Source of the DNA: Rhizaria sp. SCN 62-66
Taxonomy: Eukaryota > Rhizaria, unplaced
Assembly (NCBI GenBank): GCA_001724265.1
Contig: MEDY01000321.1
Span: forward strand, 1-34,471
Direction: 5' to 3'
DNA: 34,471 nt
Every line of letters begins with the position of its first letter. Position 1 is the first letter of the stretch. This document shows, in pieces, positions 1 through 10,750 of the stretch. The notes under the pieces are model-generated. The model saw nothing but the letters and a program-made list of their open reading frames with translations. It made no database searches and had not been told where the DNA came from. Both the position numbers and the translations under genes were made by a program.

Positions 1-421
1 TTTCAATTCACTGCTGTTTTGATTCATTCCTGATTTTAATACATTTTCTGACGAAACTTTCCGAAAAAGGGGGCGGAACTTTTTGAAAGTTACCTTACCC
101 TTAAAATGCCCAAAAACGACCCTAGTTGACATTCACAGCCCTACTGACTGGATTGATCATACCACATTGATCGATACAACGAAGTCGCAATGTAATTTGC
201 TCTTTTGTAAGCTCACGGGGACAAACTGAGAGTGTATTATGCACGAATTGTAGTCGTGATATTAGTATTAGATATTAAGTGGGTGCAGAAGTCGTGTCTC
301 CACAACTCCTGCATCCCTCGGACGACATGTGCTCACGTCGCCACGAGTCAAGTCATGGAGACTTCGACCGCGGGACACAGATAGCGCGTCGTAGGGGGAC
401 TTAGACGGCGCGCCTACGTAC
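1..421. other. Gap downstream of the nuclease gene
   Basis: No gene is visible here. The first 280 bases are A+T-rich with no long open frame. The last 140 bases, next to the nuclease stop codon, are more G+C-rich and hold an imperfect hairpin (281-316), a short perfect hairpin (350-364, five-base stem) and a 21-base duplication that copies the end of the neighbouring coding region. The stretch is probably the 3' untranslated region and 3'-end signal of the minus-strand nuclease gene, which is inference. Confidence 0.6.
281..316. repeat. Imperfect hairpin in the nuclease 3' flank
   Basis: Bases 281-288 pair with 309-316 (eight pairs, one of them G-U on the plus strand). After one mismatch, 290-292 pair with 305-307. 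After another mismatch, 294-296 pair with 301-303 around a four-base loop. It lies about 105 bases past the stop codon of the minus-strand nuclease gene. It could be a 3' untranslated structure, or chance; no function is assigned. Confidence 0.35.
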
Positions 422-431
422 TTAGACGGCG
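399..431 (-). repeat. 12-base direct repeat containing two in-frame stops
   Basis: The 12 bases at 399-410 recur at 420-431, a 21-base spacing. On the minus strand the right-hand copy contains the last two sense codons (Ala-Val) and the TAA stop of the nuclease gene. The left-hand copy repeats Ala-Val-TAA seven codons later in the same frame, making a back-up stop. A small tandem duplication of the gene end explains it. Confidence 0.6.
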
Positions 432-2000
432 GTGTATGGCTGCGAGAGCACGGCCTGCTGCTCCTGCGCCTGCTTGGCCTTGCGGTAGCTCACTACAGCG
501 ACGACGCATAGGGCCACCGAGAGCAGCGCGAAGACAACGGCGGCCGCGCGCCAGCCCTGCGACACGCCGCCGGCCTTGTCGTCGCCGTCGTGGGCGGGGA
601 TCTCGTGGTGCTGCGAGTAGTCAAGTTTGTTGAGCGTGTTGCCGAGGCGGTAGCCTGCCAGCGCGATGCGCTCGCGCAGCACCTTGCGCCACTTGGTGAT
701 GAACTCGGCCGACAGCGCACCCGCACCAGGGAGCGGCATGTCCGCGTAGGCCTCCTTGGCCAGCTCGAAGCTCTCCCAGGCCCAGCTCTTGACAGAGGTG
801 TCGAAGGTGGTGGCGTTCGTGAAGTTGGGCTCCAGCTGCTCGGCCGTGTAGGATGACGCGGGGAAGTCCTTCATGAGCTCGTCGGTCTCCTGCGCGATCA
901 GCGCCGCGTAGTCATCCGTCAGCGGGTGCGGCATGTATGAGCACCAGAGGCCCGCCACGCAGTCGAAGAGCAGGTGCGACTGCGAGTAGCGTGAGGAAGT
1001 GGGGTTAGGCGAACAAAATGGGGGATATAAAGATATTATAGTTGAGGGGTGAGCGGAAATGAGTAAATATAGATACAGTATAACTATATACACAATCAAA
1101 CCGAGATTAAGTCGATCCACCAACGATAAGTAGCTTCAAAACTTCTATGATGTCTCGTGAACCCATGCAATTTCTGAGCGACGTACCTGGACATATTTCA
1201 TGCCGGTCTCGGACGTGTACTCGACGGCGTACTTGTTGCCGCCCATGTCGCCGAGCGGGGGCAGAAAGTTGTGCTCCTTGGAGAAGAGCGAAACGGCGTG
1301 AAGCGGCTGGTGCATGTCGCCAATGAGGTGCAGCAGCATCAGCGTCGAGAAGCCCTTGCCCCAGATGCCCGTGTTGTCGGCCTTGGAGCTCATCGTCTTG
1401 TAGATGTTGGCCAGTCCGGCGAGCAGGTTGATCGACTCGGGCTGCGGAACGCCCTCGGGCGCGTCGTCGTCGCGCAGCGTATGCGGGAAGTCGATGAAGT
1501 GGTAGTTGTCGAACATGATGGTGTCACGCTTGATGTAGTCCATGAAGGTGCACGAGTACGGCAGCGACGTGATCTCCTCAGGGAAGTACTCCACGAACGT
1601 CTTGGTCGTGTCATCGACCTGCGTCAGCACGGCGCTCTTCATCGTGCGGCGGGCGATCTGAGCGCGCAAAGGAGAAAGTAGCGAAGTGAATGAGCGATCA
1701 GTTTCAAAATCGAGGAAAGAGTGGGGTCGTTGGGTGACACAAACAAGTTTGGGTTAGCATGACGGAGTGCGGTTCAAGTGATACTAACGTGTAGTGTTGG
1801 CTTAGGGTTGTTCCATAACACCAACGAGCTGTAGAGCTACTGATTGAAATCATGGTTCTGTAGGGCATCGTTTTAAAAGCGAGGAAAGAACAGGCGTGGC
1901 GACGTACCTCACCGACTAGAATGTGGCCAGTGTCGGCCCAGCCGAAAGCGCAGAGCGGAGCGGTCAGCAGAGCAGCAATGCACGCAAGGCGAATCAGCAT
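422..2000 (-). CDS. S1/P1-family zinc nuclease, membrane-anchored
   Basis: Three exons: 1908-2000, 1187-1657 and 422-979, all joined in phase 0 and ending at TAA, giving 373 residues. A signal peptide (about residues 1-20) is followed by Trp-Ala-Asp-Thr-Gly-His; in this family the mature N-terminal Trp and this His bind zinc. Further ligands are visible: Asp in FMDYIKRD, His in NYHFID, HLIGDMHQPLH, and HLLFD across the second splice junction, so the three-zinc site looks complete. The family (Pfam S1-P1_nuclease) cleaves single-stranded DNA and RNA and often removes 3' phosphates. A hydrophobic segment near the C-terminus (roughly residues 327-347) with a short basic tail suggests a type I membrane protein facing outward or into a vacuole, as in trypanosomatid class I nucleases used for nucleotide salvage. 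Both introns start GTACGTCGC. The start chosen is the first Met that gives a signal peptide. Confidence 0.93.
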
Positions 2001-2696
2001 GTTACTCTGTTGGGTGCACAGGAGAACGATTATATTGTGAGAGTAAACGCGCGAGAAGTGAGCCAAAGTGGTCAGGAATGACGGCATGTTCGACTGAAAT
2101 AGCAGATGGTGAATACGGCACTATATTCAGCACATAACACATCTGAAAAGCAAGGGTAGACTCCCCTAGTCATATATACTCCTATGCAAAACATGAAACG
2201 ACATAATAACGACGAGAAGGAGCACAGTTTGTCCTGTAAGTGGGACCAGCGACGTCACTATGCCGACAGACTAGCAGAGAGAGCAGGGCTGTGAGACTAA
2301 AAGGATTACTATTTCGGGGTGAGGTCGCAGTTTTGTGATGCAGATGCATGGGACATGGAACGGGCCCCAAGGTCTGCACGTAAATGACCCCATGCAATTA
2401 CCGTATCTTGTTTTGGTCTTTTGGTTGGTATTGTGGCTTCACGGCCTCAGTGTTGCATATCAATCGCACCTAGAAGTCTCGTCCCAGACTGTTTGTCTCA
2501 CCATAAAGGAGAGCTGCGACCAAAGTTCTCGTTTTTCATCGCGTGATGTCGCAGAAACGAAACACTGAGTTGATATATGATATAATGATATCTATAATAT
2601 TAGAAACCCGTGTTTATATGCTTGAATGCGATGTTCTCATCTCATTACTCTTCATGCCGCGACCTCTCCTGAATCGTTGTGAAGCCCGACACGCGA
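2001..2696. promoter_or_regulatory. Divergent gap between nuclease and WW gene
   Basis: These 696 bases lie between two genes that start in opposite directions, so the promoters of both should be here. The stretch is A+T-rich, with several short open frames that have no coding character. I see no convincing TATA box, RNA gene or repeat. Confidence 0.45.
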
Positions 2697-4935
2697 ATGT
2701 CGTCACCGCTGCCGCCCGGCTGGTAGACGCGCAAGGACGACTGGGGCCGCGACTTCTACATTGACCACAACACCGGCACCACGCACTGGCAGCCCCCGAC
2801 CGGGTCTACGTCAGCGGCCAAGCCTGACGCGCCTCCCGCCTACGGCGAGCAGTCGCCGCCGCCGCAGCCGCCCCAGGCTGCTCCTTACCCGTCGTCGCAG
2901 TCCTACGGCCCGCCCCCGCAGTCGCCACAGCCGATGCCGCAGCCGCAGTTTGCGTCGTCCCCGGCGATGGTGGGCTACGCGCCGATGCCGGGCGCCGTGT
3001 CGAACATGGGCGTCGTGATGGGGATCCCCGTCGTCATGTCGAGCCTGCCGCCCGCGGCCACACTGCCCGCCGAGGTTATGTACGCCAACGGCGCCGCGTG
3101 CCCCGAGTTCGACGCCATGGCCTCGCACAGCACGGCCTCTGCGCAGCCGATGGTGAACCCGAACTCGGCGTTTGACGCGCTGCACTTCTGCTGCAGCTCG
3201 ATGCCCTGCTCCTTCGTCATCTCGCTCATCCTGCTCGGGCTGCTCATCGTACTCATCTACTGCGCCAGCATGTACAACTCGATCCCCAGCGGCGACTTTA
3301 TCCGCCGCGGCGACTACCTGCCCGGCATTATTATCCCCGCCATGTTCGGTTTTATGATCTACCTCGTCAACTGCATCACCAACCTGGCGCAGCTCAGCTG
3401 CTGCCCGCTCTGCATCGCGCCCTCGGCCTCGCTCAAGCGCGGCGCCTTCCACACGGCCGCGGGCGCCACGACGCCCATGGGCGGCACCTCGGGCGACGTT
3501 ACCCACGCCTCCAACGCCACCGCGGGCCACCGCGCCAGCAGTAGCTTCTGCGTCATGCCCGCCGTGTTCCGCTCGGCCTACTTCACTGAGCGCGCGAGTA
3601 TGGACGACGTCGTGGCGCACTTCGACCGCATGCGCGTCGCGCCCGTCAAGCTCTCAATCAAGGTCAAGTGCGGCCACCGCGTCCGCAGGCGCAAGCACAG
3701 CCACTACGTTGTCACATACAGGTACGCACTCACGCGCTTCGTTTTGAGCAAGCATTAATGGATATTGTTAGTACAGTATTGTTCAAGCATTATTCCGCGC
3801 TATCTTAACTGTTTGTGACATACATGGACGCAAAAAAATGTATCATGATATGCCCGTGTTAAATTTACTTCTTTCTTGTTTATTTTCGTTTTCGTTGCCT
3901 TTGCTTTGTTTTGCTTCCTACGTCTGCGCCCGGCCTCGTCATAGCGCCGACATCCCGTACACGATCACGGCCGCGCGCGACACGTCGCACTCGTCGCAGG
4001 CGCTGCGCGACGCGGCGAACCAGGTCTTTGGAAACGCCTTCCTGGCCGAGTTTGACTCGGGCTACGAGCCGACGCCGGAGAGCGCGCGCGTGATCGACGC
4101 TCTGCGCGCGCACTACGAGAGTAAGTACGCCGGCATGGACACCGACGTCAACGTGTGGACCGAGTACGCCACCGGCGTCGTGCCAGAGGTCGCCTCCGTG
4201 TTCGTGCAAAAGGTACGCATCATCTCTATTCATCTGCAGTCAAGAAACTCTCCCAGCGATCTCGATCGCAATCCCGACATCTCTCACAATTCTTCGATTC
4301 CTCGTTTGTTCTCTCTGCTGCATGCTCTATCCGCACAGGACCAGGGCCTGCCGTGCGTGCACGAGTGCGTGACGTCGCCACTGTGCGTGTGCTGCTCGAT
4401 CCTGCTGGCGTGCTTCCCCTGCTACCTCTGCTTCTGGCGCTGGTGCACTCCTTCGCTGACCGTGCGGTCTCGCAAGCACCTGGTGGTGTCGCCGCAGATC
4501 AACGCGCCCAACGTCAACATCGGCTCCGTGGGCACCACGCTGCCGGGCTTCTCCAGCTCGCTCCCGCCCGGCCAGACGGGCCAGCCCACGCACGTGCTCG
4601 TCGTGCCACAGGGCTCCGCGCTGCAGGGCTCGCCCGTGGGCCAGGGCCAGTACGTGTCCGTGTCGGCGGGGCAGTACGCCGTCGCGCAGCCGTCGCCGCA
4701 GCAGCAGTACGCGACCGCGCCCGTGCTTGTGCCGCAGCAGCACGTGTATCCGCAGCAGGGACAGCAGCAGCAGCAGCAGGGGTATGCCAGTCTGCAGACG
4801 CCGCAGCAGCATTACCACCAAATGCAGCCGCAGCAGCAGCCGCAGGTACAACAGCAGGGGCCGCCGAGCTACGTGCCGCCGCCGTCGTCGCCGCAGCAGC
4901 AGCAGCAGCAGTTCTATCCGCCGCCGCCCAAGTAA
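2697..4935 (+). CDS. WW-domain TMEM151-like membrane protein
   Basis: Exons 2697-3721, 3945-4212 and 4339-4935 join in frame to 630 codons ending in TAA, including one in-frame TAG as codon 10. A WW domain covers about residues 5-37: LPPGW, then the TAG, then WGRDFYIDHNTG and HWQPP, with both signature Trp and the second Pro present. WW domains bind proline-rich peptides. A Pro/Gln-rich linker follows, then membrane segments at about 169-193, 207-230 and 445-465. The soluble stretch between the second and third segments (VKCGH, then SHYVV, SADIPYTI and RDTS) resembles TMEM151-type proteins, whose function is poorly known; that family call is tentative. The last 160 residues are Gln/Pro-rich with runs of up to six Gln, resembling a prion-like tail. 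Intron donors are GTACGC in both cases. If TAG were a stop, the only substantial product would start at Met 80 and lack the WW domain. Confidence 0.82.
2724..2726 (+). other. In-frame TAG inside the WW domain
   Basis: This TAG is codon 10 of the WW/TMEM151-like gene. It follows Leu-Pro-Pro-Gly-Trp, the near-invariant start of a WW domain, and the rest of the domain continues in the same frame. The family normally has Glu here, less often Gln or another residue. One base change from GAG or CAG gives TAG. It may be a reassigned sense codon, a nonsense mutation or a sequencing error. Confidence 0.75.
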
Positions 4936-6126
4936 GCGGCTCTCGCCCATCGGCCAATGAGAGTTATATCCCTAGTAACCGGTAAGCTTATTCTTTAACA
5001 ACGCCGACCTCATCACAAACACTGTAACCATTGGTTACAGAGCTTGGGGCCCGCCAGTCGCCAGAACTAATATATTCTTTTTAATGTCATCTAGGACAGT
5101 CCTATCTTAATATTAGTTTTGTCTTTTGAAAATAAACAGCAGCTGTACTTGCTTTACGCTTCGAAATGATTTTACACGAAGGGTACTTTTCGTAATGGTT
5201 AGGCAGCCAGGGTAACTGCTGCCATAATAAAGATACCCTGAGAGCTAAACTGGAACAAGTGTATTGGTATGGTCACATCTCGTCTTCTGAGACAGCCAGA
5301 CTATTTTATTGGTCCAGCTGCACTTAGTCCAAGAAATGGCTCGATTTGGTCGACATCACGGACAAACTTTGAAGAGTGTGATGAGCATCATGAAAATCAG
5401 CAACAAGAACAGAAGCGAGAGCGAAAACAAAAGCAAGAACAGCAGTCAGAAGGGGAGTAGGAGCAAGAGAAGCCGCAGGAGCACGAGTAAACGATGAAGA
5501 CTGCATGACCAAAGCGAAGGTGACTCCGCAAATAGCACAGAACGTGTGTCATCATCCACTATCTACGTTCCTATTAATATTAATTTCCAAGCTATGTATC
5601 TACCACATATATGTGTTCCTCCTTTCATATTCATTCGTGTTTTGTGCCGCTAAATTTGTTTGAAAAGTTACTCTATTGTAAAAATACTGGTTCATCTCTC
5701 TAATAGAACAATGTCGGATACTAAGAATACGTACACAGACTAGAAATATTCATCTTCCCGAACTTAAAACAAACAATTGATGACCATTTGAAATATTTAT
5801 ACGTAGTAAGTAAGTGTTGTGAGGGAAACGCGATGGTTCTCACGACTCATGCTCATGTGAACATCGCGGCACAACAACATTTGGCCTTGACACAGATCGA
5901 AATGAAATTTACTTCGGACACACAGCAGTGCCAAAAGACAATAGTATCGACGAGAACTGATTATCTTACTGAGGCCTGCTTGTCTCACCGCATGATCCTT
6001 CTCCAAGCGCCACGACACAAAAACGTGAAACAATTCGGTGTTGCTCAAATATGTGTGTGATCCATACAACGACACCGATCGGGGGGCATCACGACACCAA
6101 CATCCAATGCAGTCGCGTCAGTGCTT
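4936..6126. other. Tail-to-tail gap with weak small open frames
   Basis: This gap separates the 3' ends of the WW gene (plus) and the surface-protein gene (minus). An AATAAA at 5131-5136 could be a polyadenylation signal for the WW gene, about 200 bases after its stop. A purine-rich tract at 5391-5500 is described separately. The rest is A+T-rich, including 5520-5790. Short frames on both strands at 5788-6075 have no recognisable content, and I would not call a gene there. Confidence 0.5.
5391..5500. repeat. Purine-rich tract with three competing small frames
   Basis: The plus strand is almost all A and G for about 100 bases, so several frames stay open by composition. Frame A (5269 onward) encodes a Glu/Gln/Lys-rich peptide that meets TAG at 5458-5460 and, if read through, continues with the same composition to a TAA at 5488-5490. 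Frame B (5309-5497) encodes a Ser/Arg/Lys-rich end. The minus strand has a 60-residue frame (5324-5506) with a hydrophobic stretch like a signal peptide. None has independent support. Confidence 0.3.
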
Positions 6127-9100
6127 TCACACGCCGACAAAGGCCGCGGCCACAGCAACGGCGGCGGCGAGCGCGAGTGCGGCGGTGGTCGCGTGCGCAG
6201 GCGCTGCGTTGTCGCGCGAGGAGACGCAGAGGCGGTGCGTGCAGTAGCCGGAGCCGCAGTCCGAGTCGGAGAAGCACATGTCGCCGACGGCGCATGCAAA
6301 ACAGGTGTTGCCGCAGTCAACGTCGGCCTCGTTCGAGTCGCGCTCGCCGTTGAAGCAGAGCTCGTCGTAGTCGCGGTAACCGCTGTAGGTGGTGGTGGTG
6401 GTACTCTTGACGATGCCGGAGATCTCGCTCTCGAGCACCGAGAGGCGCGTCTCGAGCGCGACCGACAGCGCGTCGCGCGAGGTGGCGCCTGTGCCCAGCA
6501 GCGCGACCGAGAGGACGACGCGGCCCGTCTTAGCGGAGAACTGGTGCGACGACAGGTGCGTCGTGAAGGTCACGCCTGTGAGCCGCAGCGGGTACAGACT
6601 TAGGATGGTCTTGACCTGGCCCTCGAGCAGCGCCGCGGTGGCCGCGAAGGTCGTCTCGTGCGTAATATAAAGCGTCAACCGCGGGCCCGTGATACCGGCG
6701 TATGCGCCCTGTGATGTCTCGATGAGCGTGTAGCCCGAGGCTGCATAGACGGCGATGCGGCGCGCCGAGTCAGCGGCCTGGCGGGCCGGGTAGATGACGT
6801 TGTCGCAGTAGAGCACGTAACTGTCAGCATCGCTGTCTGTGCGCACGGCTGTGGTGACGGGGACCGTGATGACGGACCCGGTGACGACGCTGCCGACCGT
6901 CACCAGCTCGTGCGTGGCCACAGCGATCATGACGGGCAGCGCCGAGCTGGCGTCCGGGTCGGCGTCAGGGTCGGACGTGACGTCCGCGGTGACATTGCCC
7001 AGCTCGTTAAAGAAGAGACGGCACTTGGTCGACAGCAGGTCCGTAGCGACGGTGAGGAACTCGCCAGGCAGCGAGAAGACAAAGCGCGAGCCCAGCGGGA
7101 GCGTGAGCTGCGAGTTGAGTCCGTCGAGCAGCACGGTCACGTTGGCCAGCCCGTCGGGGCCGCCGGGCGTGACGACCGTCTGCAGCGTGAGTTCGGAACT
7201 CGTTATCGCGGGCACGGGCTGCGACAGCACGAGGTTGTCCGCGTTGGCGGCGACCAGGCCCGGCGCAATGGCGCTCGCGCGGTAGGCGCGGACCGTCAGC
7301 GTGGGGGACTCGATCAGCAGCGAGTCGGACAGAGTGAAGTAGCCGTCGCGACGGCAGACCAGCTCGAGCGTGTCGAAGCGGTTCAGCGCAAAGGTGAGCA
7401 CGAACGAGAAGTATGAGATCTCAACAGAGCCGTCGGACAGTGCGTCAAGAATATAAGGGCGCTCCAGAGCAACGGTCTGGTTGTTGGCCTGTCGGAGAAA
7501 TAAAAATAAAGATAGAAGTAGAAAGCAAAGATGATGTGAGTGAGAAAGTAGCTTAACCACAACAGCGAAAAAAATTGTCAAAAATAAAGCACACATGTCG
7601 AACAAGAGATGTGCTTGTTCCCATCGCGATTGTACTCATTGAGTCACGTACCTTACAGTCGATGCTGATGGCTTCCGCGGCGGTGGCGTCGGCGGCCACG
7701 ACCATACGCGGCGGCAGCTCGATCAGCATCGAGTCTCCGGCAAGCAGGTCCGTGTTGGGGCCCTCGACCAGGAGGCGCAGCGCGGCCTTGGTGGTGCCGT
7801 AGGTGAAGGCGTCGGTCAGCGGCACGGATGGGTCGCGGATGAGCGCGAGCGTGACACCGACCTCATCGGTGGCGCGCGGAAACGGCACCGCGGGCGTGGC
7901 CGTGGTGAAGCCCATCGGCGCGGCCGCCACGGGGCTCGTGTTGGAGCCGTAGTAGGTGGAGACTGTGAGCCCCGAGCGCGAGTTGACGTGCGTGAAGCCG
8001 AGGTCGCCGAACCCCACGACAGGCTCCTGCGACAGCGTGATGTCGCACGCGAGCGTGATGTTGGCCGTGATTGAGTAGGAAATGACGCCGACGGGCTCGA
8101 CGCGCACTGTCTGGGTCGCCGACGCCGGGTTCGTCGTCACCGTCACGGCCTCAGCGTCAGCCATGACGTCGTTGTACCAGAAGGTGCAGCGGCCGCCGTT
8201 GGGGGGCACGCGCGCCTGCGCGGGCAGGTCGAAAATAAGGTACTCGGATGTCTGCGACAGCGAGGCCTGGTACGGCGCGAAGGAGATCTGCAGCGACGCC
8301 TCGGAGCCCGTGTACGGAAGATCGTAGAGGAACTGGCGGGAGAGGCCGCCGTAGTCGCTGGTGGTGATCATCGAGTACGAACCGAAGGCGGCCTGCGAGT
8401 CGGCTGACACGCGCACAAGCGTGTCAAACGACACGGCCGCGGCGGCCGCCAGTGAGGACGGCGCGCGGAAGGGCGAGATGGTGACGATGCGCGCAGTGAG
8501 TGCGTCATCGGGCAGGACGAGCGTGCACTGGAACGTGTAGGCCGTGTTGAAGGCGTAGGACGACTCGTGCTGCAGCTGCACGAAAAAGGACGAATGCGTC
8601 AGCACGAGCGTGGCGAGCGTGGTGACACCGTAGGTGCAGACGAGCCCCTTGGAGAGCAGCGAGAGGTCAAACTGCGTCGGCAGCTGCACGCGCAACGCGA
8701 CCGTGCTGTCGATGTAGACGTTGGCCGAGGACAGCGAGAAGTCGACCTTGGTGCTGAACGAGCTCAGCCCCGTGGAGGCGAGCACGGTGTTGAGCGCGAC
8801 GGTGCCCGTCTGCACCTCCGGGGCCGCGATCTGCGTGCGCCACACGGCGTTGCCGTCGCTGTTGTAGACCGTGAAGGCGACCAGGTCCGACGGCGAGTAG
8901 GCGATGGTGCGCGAGCGCAGGCCGGTGCACGACAGGCGCAGGATCGGGGGCAGCGTGGTGAGCTTGATCGAATACCGCGCGACCGAAACCTGCCCCGTGC
9001 CGTCCTGCTTCGACACCGGCTGCGCCTCGGCGGTCGTCGTGGGCACTGGTGCGTCCGTCTCGGTGGCCGTGCTGCGGGCGTAGAGCGCGCACTGCAGCGT

Positions 9101-10750
9101 CGCGTACTGCTCCGACACGGGCAGCGAGAAGGCCAGCACGTTGCCGACGACGTTGGCGATGTTGGCCGGCAGCGCGGCGGCGATCTGCAGCGTCGTGAGG
9201 TCTGAGCCCGCGGCCGGGTTGGGCGGCGTCAAGGTCACCGTGCGCGGCGCAGACGCGTCACCGGTGCCGAAGGACGACGACAGCGCGGGCATGGCCACGG
9301 ACGCGCGCGCGACGGCAACCCACGCGGCGGCGGCGTCGGGCGACGTGTTGTTGTTGTACACAGTGAGCACTGCGGTGAGGTCCGTGGGAAGGTAGGCCGG
9401 CATGACAAGGTTGGTGCACACGAGCTGCAGCGGCGTGGCCGCGGTCCACCCCGTCGTCGGCAGGTCGAACTGCCAGGCGTTGGTCTCGAGCGCTGACGCC
9501 GTGGTCGCAATGCCGACCTGCGCGGACGACGCCAGCGCAACCGTGCACGCGGGCGTGGCGCCCAGCGCGAACGCGGTCGGCAGCCGCAGGACCACGCGCG
9601 CGGTGGCCGTGGCCGACGTTGTGGGCGGTGCCACGCCGAGCGGGGTCACCGTGAGCGACATGGTGCTCGACGCTGTGACGGGCACAAGCGTGTTGCTAAG
9701 CGAGATGGCGAGCGTGTCCGCGCCGAGCGTGGGCGGCGCCGCGATGGCGAAGCGCACGGCGTCGATGACGGCGAAAGCGCGCGCGCCGCCGTCGCCGAGG
9801 TAGAGCCCCAGCTCGAAGGTGCGGCGCGGCAGCGAGGTCGCGATGGCAGGTGGCGTGACGCCGGGGCAGGTGATAACGAGCCGCGCCGAGGCCAACACAT
9901 GCGTATCAAAATCGAGCCTGACCGTGGGCATGGTCGAGCTGGACGAGACGAGGCGAGCGGTGCCCGTGACAGTGAGCGCGCTCGTGGCGAGGTTGCGCGT
10001 CGCGACGGTGCACGGCGTGTCCGTCGTTGAAGGGAAGGTCCAGGCGGCGGCGTCGTCCATGACGAAGTACGCGTTCGAGGCTTCGCCGAGCGGGAAGAGC
10101 GAGGCCGTGCCGGCGGTGTTAAGGACGGAGAACTCAAGCACGAGCGAACCCGGGACGCCGGCAACGCCCGCGTTGTGCGACATCTGCGGCACCGACGCGA
10201 TGACCTGCATCACGGGCGGGAAGATGAGCGCGCCCAGCGTTGTGGTGATGGCCGCCGTGTCGCGCAGCACGCGCGGCGAGATGTACATGGCCGCGATGGG
10301 CGAGAGCGGGTACGGCGCCGAGCATTGCAGTGACAGCGTCGCCGACAGCGTCGTCACGTCCGTCAGCGGGAGCGCCCAGCCGCCCGTCTCCGCCGTCACG
10401 GTGAGCGTAATGCGGTACTCGGTGCCCGTGGTCGAGGTCTGCACCGTGGGGATGGCCGCGCCATTCCACAGCAGCGCACACGCCGTAGTCGAGTCGGACA
10501 GCGCGGACGGCAGCAGAAAGTCGATCTCGTCGTTGGTGCGGAACGCAACGCCGCGGTTCGAGGCGGGGAAAGCCCAGGTCACGGTAACACGCGTGGTGCC
10601 CGAGGGTGCGGTGGCGTAGAGGTTGACCGGGGAAGTTGTGCGGACGACTTTGCTCATGTGCATGGGGCCGAAGTCGGGCAGCGCGGAAACGAGCGCGAAC
10701 GACGACAGCGACAGCAGCACGGCCGACATGAGGGCCACAACCGCCGCCAT
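6127..10750 (-). CDS. Large secreted, probably GPI-anchored surface protein
   Basis: Two exons, 7652-10750 and 6127-7488, join in phase 0 across a 163-base intron (donor GTACGT) to give 1,486 residues ending in TGA. A signal peptide covers about residues 1-23. The ectodomain repeats a module whose core reads hydrophobic-x-Leu-Pro followed some 10-20 residues later by one Cys: FLLPSALS, LRLPTAFA, FSLPVSEQ, VQLPTQFD, FDLPAQAR, IELPPRMV and FSLPGEFL are seven examples. The Thr/Ser/Val-rich sequence between them suggests beta-sandwich domains. Near the C-terminus (about 6230-6365) is a Cys-rich unit of the form CxNGxxDxxExDxDCG, followed by CxxC and a DCGSGYC element, a type common in protist and choanozoan surface proteins. 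The last 27 residues are small and hydrophobic with no charged tail, typical of a GPI-attachment signal, so a plasma-membrane location is likely. Ligand or role (adhesion, mating, coat) is unknown. Upstream of the Met the sequence ends in TGCGCAG after a pyrimidine tract, so a 5' untranslated intron is possible. Confidence 0.85.

Noticed and set aside
2934-3758. A WW-less protein starting at Met 2934
   Set aside because: The upstream in-frame sequence encodes a clear WW domain and Pro-rich linker, so the longer gene with an internal TAG explains more. The end at 3758 is inside an intron.
4155-4985. An Ala/Arg-rich plus-strand frame overlapping the WW gene
   Set aside because: It is a shifted frame over exons 2 and 3 of the WW/TMEM151-like gene and has no recognisable content.
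5324-5506. A 60-residue minus-strand frame with a signal-peptide-like stretch
   Set aside because: The hydrophobic run comes from the pyrimidine-rich complement of a purine tract, and two plus-strand frames compete. There is no support for any one of them.
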